A stretch of 64,000 nt of DNA, taken from positions 21,719-85,718 of the forward strand of contig NZ_JAMXOT010000019.1 in assembly GCF_024220515.1 (NCBI RefSeq), given 5' to 3'. Below are positions 10,239 to 18,437 of this stretch, piece by piece. A program made the translations under genes and the position numbers. Under the pieces are notes generated by a model. It was not told the DNA's origin, ran no database searches, and was given only the letters and a program-made list of their open reading frames with translations. Source of the stretch: Oscillatoria sp. HE19RPO. GTDB lineage: Bacteria; Cyanobacteriota; Cyanobacteriia; Cyanobacteriales; Laspinemataceae. Every line of letters begins with the position of its first letter. Position 1 is the first letter of the stretch.

Positions 10239-10532
10239 ATGAAACTTTATTATCGTGGTGTCAGCTATGATTTAACTCCTCCGGTGAAAACACCACCGGG
10301 GGAAATTTCCGGAACCTATCGGGGTAAGTCTTGGCAGTTCCAACAAGGGGACTTATCCGGACAACTAACAGAGTGCGATCGCTGTCACTTTTACTCGGGA
10401 GATCCACACTTACTCTGTGCCGTCCATCCCCAAGGTCCCAATTCGGAAAGTTGCCCAGATTTCCGGTTAAATCTTCAGACAAAACCTTTGAATCAGCCAA
10501 CTTTAAAAAGCCATAAATTCTCCAACTTTTAA
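10239..10532 (+). CDS. DUF4278-type small protein with C-terminal cysteine cluster
   Basis: 97 residues from ATG 10239 (a GTG at 10230 is an alternative start). The N-terminus MKLYYRGVSYDL is the signature of the cyanobacterial DUF4278 family, a short strand-rich element of unknown function. The C-terminal part has CDRCHFYSGDP, then LLCAVHPQGP and CPDF: four cysteines plus histidines that could bind a metal, a cassette also seen on its own in other small cyanobacterial proteins. No signal peptide or membrane segment. A hairpin terminator follows directly. Function unknown. Confidence 0.8.
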   Translation: MKLYYRGVSYDLTPPVKTPPGEISGTYRGKSWQFQQGDLSGQLTECDRCHFYSGDPHLLCAVHPQGPNSESCPDFRLNLQTKPLNQPTLKSHKFSNF

Positions 10533-10547
10533 ATCGGTTTATATCTC

Positions 10548-10584
10548 AAAGGAGGATAAGGATTGCCCATCCTCCTTTTGTTTT
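10548..10584 (+). terminator. Intrinsic terminator after the DUF4278 gene
   Basis: AAAGGAGGAT and ATCCTCCTTT form a perfect 10-bp stem with an 11-base loop, followed by a T-rich tail TTTTGTTTT. It lies 15 bases after the stop codon and separates this gene from the convergent rhomboid gene. Confidence 0.8.
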
Positions 10585-10618
10585 CCGGCATTCCCGGTCA
10601 GTTTAGTCAATTTTTTGT

Positions 10619-11347
10619 TTAATAAATAGCGGTCTTGGGTTTATATTTAACCAACAGGGAAACTAATCCCGCTCCGATGAATAATCCGACTCCATTCGCC
10701 CAATAACCCAAGCTGGTGGGATTGACCATTCTCAGGACCGTGAGTTGACCAATGCCATAAAATGCCTGTTGAATAAACCACCACATTAGATAAAACAAGG
10801 CGGGAACTTCGATGGGAATAAATAGGATGAGTAAGGGTAAGAGAGTTTCAATTTTAGCTTTGGGAAAGTTCAACAAATAAGCGCCCAGAATGGCAGAAAT
10901 AGCCCCATTGGCCCCGATAACGGGGACCCCTAAGTTCGGGGCGATCGCCACCTGGGCGATCGCCGTGAGAATGCCACAGACGAGATAAAACAGGAAAAAC
11001 CGGCCATGTCCGAGAATCTCTTCAATCCGCTTGCCAAACACCCACAAAAACAGCATATTCCCCAAAATTTGACTAAAACTGCTGTGGAGAAACATGGAGA
11101 AGAGTAAGGGACCGGCAGACATGACAATTAAGGCAACCCAGGCGGCAGGACTAGGATTGCGAATCGCATCAGTGACAACCGAAGTCATGCGATCGCTGAC
11201 GACCCCCCAACTTTGCAAAAAGGCCCCGAGTTGGCCCGTTGCCTCTAATTTGAGTTCCATCACAAACAGGGCCAGATTTAACCCAATCAGGCCGTAGGTT
11301 GCCAAGGGGGGATAACGATTGGGGAGATTATCATCAATAGGTATCAT
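10619..11347 (-). CDS. Rhomboid-family membrane protein, apparently catalytically inactive
   Basis: 242 residues with about six hydrophobic segments. The fold is recognised by HSSFSQILGNMLFLWVFG (residues 88-105, equivalent to the HxxxLHLxxNM element of rhomboids), by GANGAISAILGAY and by the last-helix motif YWANGVGLFIG. In active rhomboids the serine protease dyad is Ser in GxSG and His in the WWAHxGGF helix. Here these are Asn147 (codon AAT in GANG) and Asn218. Both catalytic residues are therefore replaced, which suggests a pseudoprotease used for membrane-protein binding or quality control. Convergent to the DUF4278 gene; ATG 11347 start. Confidence 0.85.
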   Translation of the reverse strand: MIPIDDNLPNRYPPLATYGLIGLNLALFVMELKLEATGQLGAFLQSWGVVSDRMTSVVTDAIRNPSPAAWVALIVMSAGPLLFSMFLHSSFSQILGNMLFLWVFGKRIEEILGHGRFFLFYLVCGILTAIAQVAIAPNLGVPVIGANGAISAILGAYLLNFPKAKIETLLPLLILFIPIEVPALFYLMWWFIQQAFYGIGQLTVLRMVNPTSLGYWANGVGLFIGAGLVSLLVKYKPKTAIY

Positions 11348-12027
11348 TGCTAAAGGTTATGATTTTTCTCAATCTTGACTCCCTATTATGGACGTAAAAA
11401 CAGGGAGGCAATATCCGAGGGTGACGCTTTCGGGTTTGTGATCCAGGGGCGATCGCCGCAATTTTTCAGGATTTTACTCCTTTTGATCGATGCAATCCCT
11501 GGGATTTGGAGGAATTTATCCTTTGCGATCGGGCCAAAACCCTCGAATTCTCTAGGTTTTAACCGGATCCCCTCTCTCCATTCCCTTTTCTTGAATTGCC
11601 GCCTGTTGTTGATAAATGCTGTAAACAAAAACTTTTTTTTTCGCTATTCCGGGCGGATTTTCCTCCATTCACCAAAAATTTAAAAAATTCATCTTAAACT
11701 TTATCAAAAATTTATATAAAATATCTCTCAAATTGATAACTAATTAAAAACCGCCAGATAAGGCTAGTCGGTTGATTCATGGCAATCTTTCGTGATGATT
11801 GAGCCAATCGGCTTTTTCCGACTTCAAGGGGAAATGTTGTTAGGCGATTTTTAGCAATCTTTCGATAGATAGATACAGACTAATTCTATATGGGTTTACA
11901 TGGAAAAGCATAGACGGGCAACTCAACCGGGAAATCTAATTTCCCTCTAAATTAAATCTACCTAGCTCAAGTTGATAGTTTGTTATAAAAAATGACAGAC
12001 TATTAAATTTTCACACTTATCTGTTAA
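11348..12027. other. AT-rich intergenic region upstream of the RTX gene
   Basis: About 680 bases without a credible gene; the short open frames here have unlikely composition. The part from 11690 to 11760 is very AT-rich and could contain promoter elements, but no convincing -35/-10 pair can be fixed. Confidence 0.5.
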
Positions 12028-12058
12028 AACCACTACTTGAAATAACCGGGAGACAATT
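12028..12058 (+). promoter_or_regulatory. Leader motif shared with the FG-GAP gene at 61365
   Basis: AACCACTACTTG (12028-12039), then GGGAGACAATT (12048-12058), three bases before the ATG. The same two blocks, AACCACTACTTG and GGGAGGCAATT, precede the ATG at 61365. The second block includes the ribosome binding site (GGGAG). The shared part is longer than a ribosome site alone, suggesting a common translational or transcriptional control element. Confidence 0.55.
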
Positions 12059-12061
12059 AGG

Positions 12062-14914
12062 ATGGTATGGAGCCTCGATTCATCAATTTATCAAATTCTA
12101 GCGGGACTGTCTCAAGCAGATATCTTGCGATCGCTAGTCGGGAAGTCTATCCAAATCGGAGTGGAAACCCAAGAGGCGATCGGCGGTGAATCAAGCCATG
12201 ATTTGCTATTGGGAGGTCCTGAGAATGACCTATTAATTGGTGATATCGGCAACGATACCATTTATGGGGGAGCAGGAAATAACACCCTGTTTGGAGGAAC
12301 AGGTCATATAATCGTCGAAGATTGGGAAGGACAGGACTTTTTAGTAGGGGGTTTGGGAGAAGATTTAATCTTTGGAAATCAAGCGGATGATACCCTCTAT
12401 GGCGGTGATGGAGACGATACTCTGTATGGCGGTAAAGATAGGGATTTCTTATCGGGAAATGGCGGAAATGATGTCCTCTTTGGTGACTTAGGAAGCGATA
12501 CCCTCTGGGGAGGTGAAGGACAAAATCGCTTTCAAATCGGCAGACGTTTCGCTGTTCCTGGATTTCTCAGTACAGGAGGACCGACCCTAGCTGATGCAGA
12601 CTGGATTATGGATTTTACCCCGGGTCAAGACTTAATTGGACTGCAGGGGGGACTCAGCTTTGATGAATTGAATATTTTCGCCGGAACCGGAGAAAACGCC
12701 GGGGATACTATCATTCAAGATACAATTACTCAAGAGTATTTAGCCATTGTCAAAAATATCTCTCCCGAGGCGATCGTCCGAGATAATTTTTGGCCAACTT
12801 CTCAACCCCCCCTCCCCTCAGTACCCCCTCCGAATCCGCCGATTAACCCCCCTGCAACTGTGGAGGATACTTCTCCGTTTCAAGAACAAGTTTCTCGGGT
12901 TCAAATTGCTCTAAATCATCCCATTTTTGGCACCCTCCCAGAACAGCAAAAACCCGACTCGATTATCTTCCCTGACGACAACTTGAGTGAAACAGAAGAA
13001 GAGGAACCCTCCAATTTGCAACCGGATGTTCCTCCTGAAACCGAAGAAGAACCCTCAGATTCGCAACCGGATGTTCCTCCGGAGACAGAAACCGAAGAAG
13101 AGGAACCCTCCGATTTGCAACCGGATGTTCTTTCAGAAACCGAAACAAAAATAGAAATAGAAATAGAAATAGAAACCGAAGAAGAGGAATCGTCGAATTT
13201 GTTGCAACCGGATGTTCCTCCTGAAACCGAAGAAGAAAAACCCTCGGATTTGCAACCGGATGTTCCTCTGGAGACAGAAACCGAAGAAGAGGAACCCTCG
13301 GATTTGCAACCGGATGTTCTTTCAGAAACCGAAACAAAAATAGAAATAGAAATAGAAACCGAAGAAGAGGAACCCTCGGATTTGCAACCGGATGTTCCTC
13401 CAGAAACCGAAGAAGAGGAACCCTCGGATTTGTTGGAACCGGATGTTCCTCCAGAAACCGAAGAAGAGGAACCCTCGGATTTGCAACCGGATGTTCCTCC
13501 GGAAACCGAAACAGAAGAAGAAGAAGAGGAAGAGGAAACCTCGGATTTGTTGGAACCGGATGTTCCCTCAGAAACAGAAGAAGAGGAACCCTCAGATTTG
13601 TTGGAACCGGATGTTCCTCCAGAAACGGAAACAGAAGAAGAGGAGGAGGATGCAGAAGAACCCATCCCTGACGAGGATGAAACTCCCCCTATTGAAGATG
13701 TACAGGGGGATGATAATAGTGGTGAAATAGAAGATGAACCGCTGGATGAGGACGGGGAAGATAGTAGTGGTGATGACAGTCAAATCAGCGTCACCGTGAA
13801 TTATTCTGATGCTACGAGTGGGATTATTGCCAACCTGTCAGAAGGGAGTGTGACCCGTTTATTTACCACCGATGCGGATGTTCCTTTTAAGATTTTGCCT
13901 TTAGGAGATTCCAATACCAGGGGTTTTCCGAATCAGGCGAGTATTGGAGGATATCGAACCCGTTTGTGGGAAAGATTAGTGGAAGATAATGGGTTTAATA
14001 TTGACTTTGTAGGTCAAGCTCAAAGTGGACCGGGAGATATTGATAGAGACCATGAAGGCAGAGGTGGCTTTACCATCACGGAACTCATTGATAATAGCGA
14101 AAAATTTTCCGGCTATAATCAGCCTACAGCACCTCTTTACACGACCATAGAAGATGTATTAAATTATGCTCAACCCGATGCCGTTTTATTGATGGCGGGG
14201 ACCAATGATATTCTACAGAATAAACCTGTAGAAACAGCCCTCACCGATTTGGGAATTTTGGTAGATCGGATTGTTGCAACTATGCCAGATACACAAGTGC
14301 TAGTTAGTTCGATTATTCCCAATACGTCTAGTAATGTAGCTCGACAACAACGAACCACCGAGTTTAGTGAACAAGTGGAAGAAATTGTTGTAACACCCCG
14401 AGCCAATACTAACCCGAACATCCGGTTTGTAGATATATTTAATCTGCCGTTCGTTGCTGGAGACTATGCCAACGATGGCATTCACCTAAAAGCTAGTGGG
14501 TATGATAAACTAGCGGATGAATGGTATTCCGAGATTCGGATGTTACCGAGCGGTGAAGAGACCCTCACCGATGTTCAAAATATCATCGGTTCCGCTTATG
14601 ATGATACCCTCATCGGCGATAACCAATCCAATGTCATCCGAGGTGGTGAGGGGAATGACTGGTTGCTCGGGGATGCTGGTGAAGATACCTTTATTTTAGC
14701 GTCCGGGGAAGGAACGAATACGATCGCTGATTTTGAAACCGGCATCGATCGCATCGGACTATCGGACGGATTAGAGTTTGAGCAGCTTCTGATTTCTCCC
14801 GGGAGTGATGCCAATCAGACTCAAATTGCGATCGCCGATACCGGGGAATCCCTAGCACTCCTCCTCGACATCGATGCCACCATGATTAACCCTGATGATT
14901 TCATCCTCGTTTAA
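12062..14914 (+). CDS. RTX calcium-binding protein with embedded SGNH hydrolase and acidic repeat stalk
   Basis: 950 residues. Residues ~40-160: RTX nonapeptide repeats of the GGxGxDxLx type (for example GGDGDDTLYGG), which bind calcium once outside the cell. ~310-585: low-complexity stalk of repeats built on PSDLQPDVPPETEEEE, extremely acidic. ~600-835: SGNH/GDSL hydrolase with GDSN (Ser617), GTND (Asn715) and DGIH (Asp805, His808), the expected catalytic blocks. ~840-950: second RTX block and a C-terminal region ending in DDFILV, as in type I secretion substrates. No N-terminal signal peptide, which fits type I export. Likely role: secreted esterase or polysaccharide deacetylase; the substrate is unknown. 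No transporter genes are adjacent. Start supported by GGGAG upstream. Confidence 0.87.
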   Translation: MVWSLDSSIYQILAGLSQADILRSLVGKSIQIGVETQEAIGGESSHDLLLGGPENDLLIGDIGNDTIYGGAGNNTLFGGTGHIIVEDWEGQDFLVGGLGEDLIFGNQADDTLYGGDGDDTLYGGKDRDFLSGNGGNDVLFGDLGSDTLWGGEGQNRFQIGRRFAVPGFLSTGGPTLADADWIMDFTPGQDLIGLQGGLSFDELNIFAGTGENAGDTIIQDTITQEYLAIVKNISPEAIVRDNFWPTSQPPLPSVPPPNPPINPPATVEDTSPFQEQVSRVQIALNHPIFGTLPEQQKPDSIIFPDDNLSETEEEEPSNLQPDVPPETEEEPSDSQPDVPPETETEEEEPSDLQPDVLSETETKIEIEIEIETEEEESSNLLQPDVPPETEEEKPSDLQPDVPLETETEEEEPSDLQPDVLSETETKIEIEIETEEEEPSDLQPDVPPETEEEEPSDLLEPDVPPETEEEEPSDLQPDVPPETETEEEEEEEETSDLLEPDVPSETEEEEPSDLLEPDVPPETETEEEEEDAEEPIPDEDETPPIEDVQGDDNSGEIEDEPLDEDGEDSSGDDSQISVTVNYSDATSGIIANLSEGSVTRLFTTDADVPFKILPLGDSNTRGFPNQASIGGYRTRLWERLVEDNGFNIDFVGQAQSGPGDIDRDHEGRGGFTITELIDNSEKFSGYNQPTAPLYTTIEDVLNYAQPDAVLLMAGTNDILQNKPVETALTDLGILVDRIVATMPDTQVLVSSIIPNTSSNVARQQRTTEFSEQVEEIVVTPRANTNPNIRFVDIFNLPFVAGDYANDGIHLKASGYDKLADEWYSEIRMLPSGEETLTDVQNIIGSAYDDTLIGDNQSNVIRGGEGNDWLLGDAGEDTFILASGEGTNTIADFETGIDRIGLSDGLEFEQLLISPGSDANQTQIAIADTGESLALLLDIDATMINPDDFILV

Positions 14915-14989
14915 TCAATCCCCTGGTGTTTTGTAGCTTCAGCAACAAACAATTGCGAATCTAAATCAATTGGACAATTCCTCATGGCG

Positions 14990-15042
14990 GAGTGGGAGCA
15001 TCTTGCTCCCTACTGCTAGTCGGGAGTAAGATGCTCCCACTC
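14990..15042 (+). terminator. Long inverted repeat downstream of the RTX gene
   Basis: A 21-base arm starting GAGTGGGAGCATCTTG and its inverted copy (20 of 21 pairs) with an 11-base loop. It lies 75 bases after the RTX stop. There is no T-run, so it may be a dispersed palindrome acting as a 3' mRNA end rather than a classical terminator. Confidence 0.5.
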
Positions 15043-15092
15043 CTCAATTCTGTAGTCAGACTGCTGCAAGACTTGCTAGATCCGGTTAAAGC

Positions 15093-15218
15093 CCCAAAAC
15101 GGGAGCATCTCAATTTGTTCAAGAGACCTAACCCCCCAACCCCCTTCCCTACGAGGTCAGGGGGAGCAAGACCTGTCAATTCCCCTTTTAGGCAAAATTG
15201 AGATGCTCCCCCCAAAAC
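15093..15218. mobile_element. MITE-like element with 16-bp terminal inverted repeats and target duplication
   Basis: A 110-base segment (15101-15210) is bounded by perfect inverted ends GGGAGCATCTCAATTT and AAATTGAGATGCTCCC, and flanked on both sides by the direct repeat CCCAAAAC (15093-15100 and 15211-15218). Inverted ends plus a target-site duplication and no coding capacity define a miniature non-autonomous transposon. The interior is C-rich then G-rich and partly self-complementary. Confidence 0.7.
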
Positions 15219-15325
15219 TAATAGTTTACTCCAAACTTTCCAACCAAACAACCCCTGAGAGCGGATGACGATCTAAATAATTTCAGACACAATAAACCTG
15301 TTGAAAAAAAACATCGGAAAAAACC

Positions 15326-16798
15326 TTGTTATTCAACTCTTACGAATTCATTTTTATCTTTTTACCCCTTGCTCTGATTGTTTTCTTCGGTTTAAGCGCC
15401 TATCGTCAGGTCAAGGCTGCAACCCTCTGGCTCCTCTTAGCCTCCCTCGTGTTTTATGGATACTGGCGAATCAATTACATTCCCCTATTGGTGATTTCTG
15501 TCCTGGGTAACTATTACTTTGGGCGGTGGATAGACGGGGTACAACCTGGAACTCCAAAAGCCAAAACCTTATTATGGGGCGGAATTCTCTTTAATTTAGG
15601 AATTCTGGGATATTACAAATATGCAGGGTTTTTGATAGCCTCTATCAATGGACTATTTCAGACTCAGTTTCCCGTTCCTGACATTGAATTGCCGTTAGGA
15701 ATTTCCTTCTACAGCTTCACTCAAATTGCCTATATCGTCGATGCTTATCGGGGACAAACCAAAGATTATCAATATGACTTGGCGTCCTATAGCCTATTTG
15801 TCACCTTCTTTCCCCAACTGATTGCGGGGCCGATTTTACGACATAACGAACTCATTCCACAATTTAAAAAACTCCGCAAGTTCGTATTTTCTCATAAAAA
15901 TTTTGCCATTGGCTTAAGCTTTTTCATCCTAGGATTGGGTAAAAAAGTGCTGATTGCCGATACCGTATCCCCTTGGGTGGGAACCGTGTTTGCTCAAGCG
16001 GATTCAGTCACCTTTATCGAAGCTTGGGTGGGGGCGATCGCTTATACCCTCCAACTGTATTTTGATTTTTCGGGCTATTCCGATATGGCGATCGGATTAG
16101 GATGGATGTTCAACTTCCGCCTCCCCATCAACTTTGATTCTCCCTATAAATCCACCTCCATCGTAGACTTCTGGCGACGGTGGCACATTACCTTATCTTT
16201 CTTTCTGCGAGATTACCTCTACATTTCTCTCGGGGGCAGTCGTCGAGGAGAAGTACGCCGATATATCAATCTGCTGCTCACCATGCTACTCGGTGGATTG
16301 TGGCATGGGGCGGGATGGACCTATATTCTCTGGGGCTGGTTGCATGGCAGTTTCCTCGTCATCAATCACGGGTGGCGACGCTTGGGACTGAAAATGCCCG
16401 GGGCGATCGCCTGGGCAATTACCTTTATCGCCGTGGTGTTGAGTTGGGTCGTATTTCGGGCTGAAAATATCACCCAAGCTGGACAACTTATCCAAGCCGC
16501 CGTGGGCTTAAAAGGAATTGTTTTAACCCCAGATTTTCAACCCCTCTTAGGCTGGTTACCTCAATCCGTTGTCCAGTTTCGGGAAGTCGCGCAACTCCCT
16601 GCACTCCCACCCAATTACCGCCAAAGCTTTGTAATTTTGGCAGTAGTATTAATGGGAGCGGTTTTGTTACCCAATACCCAACAAATAGTTGAACGCTTTA
16701 AACCAACTACCGCCTGGGCTATGGGACTCAGTGCAGTGGCGATCGCCTGTCTACTTTCCCTAAACCGAATTTCTGAATTTCTCTACTTCCAGTTTTAA
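15326..16798 (+). CDS. MBOAT-family membrane O-acyltransferase (AlgI-like)
   Basis: 490 residues with about ten hydrophobic segments. The N-terminus MLFNSYEFIFIFLPLAL and the central block DFSGYSDMAIGLGWMFNF, the RRWHITLSFFLRDYLYISLGG motif and LWHGAGWTYILWGWLHG (the putative catalytic His) identify the AlgI/DltB-like branch of the MBOAT family. These enzymes pass acyl groups, usually acetyl, across the membrane to cell-surface polysaccharide. The start is TTG 15326, chosen because the family-typical N-terminus begins exactly there. The SGNH-like gene follows 15 bases downstream, so the two probably form an operon for exopolysaccharide O-acetylation. Confidence 0.92.
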   Translation: MLFNSYEFIFIFLPLALIVFFGLSAYRQVKAATLWLLLASLVFYGYWRINYIPLLVISVLGNYYFGRWIDGVQPGTPKAKTLLWGGILFNLGILGYYKYAGFLIASINGLFQTQFPVPDIELPLGISFYSFTQIAYIVDAYRGQTKDYQYDLASYSLFVTFFPQLIAGPILRHNELIPQFKKLRKFVFSHKNFAIGLSFFILGLGKKVLIADTVSPWVGTVFAQADSVTFIEAWVGAIAYTLQLYFDFSGYSDMAIGLGWMFNFRLPINFDSPYKSTSIVDFWRRWHITLSFFLRDYLYISLGGSRRGEVRRYINLLLTMLLGGLWHGAGWTYILWGWLHGSFLVINHGWRRLGLKMPGAIAWAITFIAVVLSWVVFRAENITQAGQLIQAAVGLKGIVLTPDFQPLLGWLPQSVVQFREVAQLPALPPNYRQSFVILAVVLMGAVLLPNTQQIVERFKPTTAWAMGLSAVAIACLLSLNRISEFLYFQF

Positions 16799-16813
16799 TC
16801 CAGGGGGCTTCTC

Positions 16814-17941
16814 ATGAAAACCTATCGTCGATTTAACCGCGCCTTTTTTGGCCTCACCATACCCGGATTATTAGCCGTTGGCTTATTCAATGTTGGCGTT
16901 GATCCCTACGGGGTGATGAATAGTCCTCAATGGCGGCTGAATCGCTTAAGAACCGAACAATTTAATCATGTTCGCCTGTTTAAAGCCACTTCAGTCACGC
17001 GCATCGCCCCGAAAACTGTATTATTAGGCTCATCCCGCACCGATTTAGGACTGGACCCGAAACATCCGGCCTTGGCTGAAGGAAAACCCGCCTACAATTT
17101 AGGGCTGGTGGGTCCGAATATGTATGAAGTCAAACGCTATTTTGACCATGCCCTCGCCATTCAACCGGAGTTGCAAACGGTGGTTCTGGGGGTGGATTTC
17201 TTCATGTTCAATGAATATAAAACCCATCCAGCGGACTTTGAAGAAGCCCGCTTAGAACGAGAGACTCTCACCCCCCAAGAATTGCTGAATGTTACCCTAT
17301 CTTTAGGAGCAACGCGGTCCAGTTTAGGGACAATCAAAAATAGCTGGCGATCGCAAGCGAATTTTCTCTACCATGACAATGGCTTTCGCTACGTTCATAA
17401 TAACGAACCGGACAATCCCCTGCCCCAGGAATTTAAAAACATGATTCATGGATTTTTCCGAGAAGAAGGATATTATCCTCAGTTCAAATTATCCCAAGGG
17501 TTTTTAAATGACTTGCGAGAGTTAGTCGCCATTTGTCAAAGCCGAAATATCGACTTAAAAATATTTATTTCCCCCTCTCATGCCACCCAATGGGAAGCCT
17601 TACGGATGGCGGGACATTGGGAGGAGTTTGAACAGTGGAAACGGGAACTGGTTGCCATTGCTCCAGTTTGGGATTTTTCCGGCTATCATTCCATTTCCAC
17701 GGAACCCATCAGCGAAAAGATGACTTATTATTGGGACAGTTCCCATTATCGACAAGAAGTCGGCAATCTCATCCTCAATCGCCTGTTTGACTATGAACCC
17801 GCCTCAGTTCCCCCGGATTTCGGACCCTTGCTGACCCCAGAAAATGTCGAGGAACACTTAGTGGAGATCCGGCGCGATCGCGAATCCTGGGCGAATGCCA
17901 ATGCAGAGGCGATCGCCTTCGTAGAGGAGTTAAAACCTTGA
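16814..17941 (+). CDS. Membrane-anchored SGNH/AlgX-like protein, partner of the MBOAT
   Basis: 375 residues. The N-terminus has a single hydrophobic segment (GLTIPGLLAVGLFNVGV), probably an uncleaved anchor placing the rest outside the membrane. VLLGSSRTDLGLDP carries the presumed nucleophile serine of the SGNH block I, and YYWDSSHYRQEVG near the C-terminus gives the Asp/His pair of block V. Such proteins are found directly after AlgI-type MBOATs and are thought to transfer or handle the acyl group on the polysaccharide. A GGGG ribosome site lies upstream of ATG 16814. It could also be a DltD-like accessory; the exact chemistry is inferred. Confidence 0.8.
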   Translation: MKTYRRFNRAFFGLTIPGLLAVGLFNVGVDPYGVMNSPQWRLNRLRTEQFNHVRLFKATSVTRIAPKTVLLGSSRTDLGLDPKHPALAEGKPAYNLGLVGPNMYEVKRYFDHALAIQPELQTVVLGVDFFMFNEYKTHPADFEEARLERETLTPQELLNVTLSLGATRSSLGTIKNSWRSQANFLYHDNGFRYVHNNEPDNPLPQEFKNMIHGFFREEGYYPQFKLSQGFLNDLRELVAICQSRNIDLKIFISPSHATQWEALRMAGHWEEFEQWKRELVAIAPVWDFSGYHSISTEPISEKMTYYWDSSHYRQEVGNLILNRLFDYEPASVPPDFGPLLTPENVEEHLVEIRRDRESWANANAEAIAFVEELKP

Positions 17942-18083
17942 GAAGTGCTGGATTTGGGGGAACCTGGACAGAAGACTGTGCCGCTTTGAAAGGGCGATCG
18001 GCGGGCAATCCTGCATCCAGGTCCCCGGTCCTCCGCCCATCCCCAAGTCGCCCAAATATATATAGCCAGTTTTGGAAGAATTT

Positions 18084-18124
18084 GTCATAGAGAAAGCGAG
18101 CAAAATGCTCGCTTTCTTTATGAC
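18084..18124. repeat. Strong 19-bp hairpin
   Basis: Arm GTCATAGAGAAAGCGAGCA, loop AAA, and its inverted copy with one G-T type mismatch. The inner part GCGAGCAAAATGCTCGC also appears, slightly altered, at 63689-63709. It lies ~140 bases after the SGNH-like gene and could stabilise or terminate that transcript. Confidence 0.7.
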
Positions 18125-18153
18125 GTTCTATATATACCTTTTACTCGATATTA

Positions 18154-18201
18154 CCCAAATAATGTAGAGGCGATTCGCGAATCGCCTCTACATTATTTGG
18201 G
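18154..18201. repeat. 48-base perfect palindrome (dispersed family)
   Basis: Perfectly self-complementary, centred at 18177/18178 on TTCG/CGAA; the core is GTAGAGGCGATTCGCG plus its mirror. A 40-base perfect copy is at 48312-48351 and a diverged relative at 34353-34396. Sequence next to the palindrome (AAAATCTGCATAA) also recurs beside the 48312 copy, so the repeated unit is longer than the palindrome. Confidence 0.85.
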
Positions 18202-18437
18202 GTGGATTCGTAAAATCTGCATAAATCCTGAGACTGTGCGGATTCCCGAGGTTAACTGTGGAAGACTTCTAAGGAACGACTCCGTGAAAACCAGAGTCTA
18301 TCCGGTCAATTCCCGCAGAGTCCCCCGGACGATCGCGCCTATTCCAGAGGTTAAATTTTGAAAGGAATCTCAACTCTAGGTTAAGATATCCGGATGCCTC
18401 TGGAAACCAATGCCCCTAACCCCCAAGCGATTCTCTC

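Noticed and set aside
11375..11683. Overlapping short frames on both strands in the AT-rich intergenic region
   Set aside because: No ribosome sites, no recognisable sequence, and both strands open equally.
12916..13665. 249-codon antisense frame rich in SSSVSGGTSG repeats
   Set aside because: It is the mirror of the acidic repeat stalk of the RTX gene; the repetition keeps the opposite strand open without coding meaning.
13592..13783. Small minus-strand frame within the RTX gene
   Set aside because: Shadow of the acidic stalk; no supporting signals.
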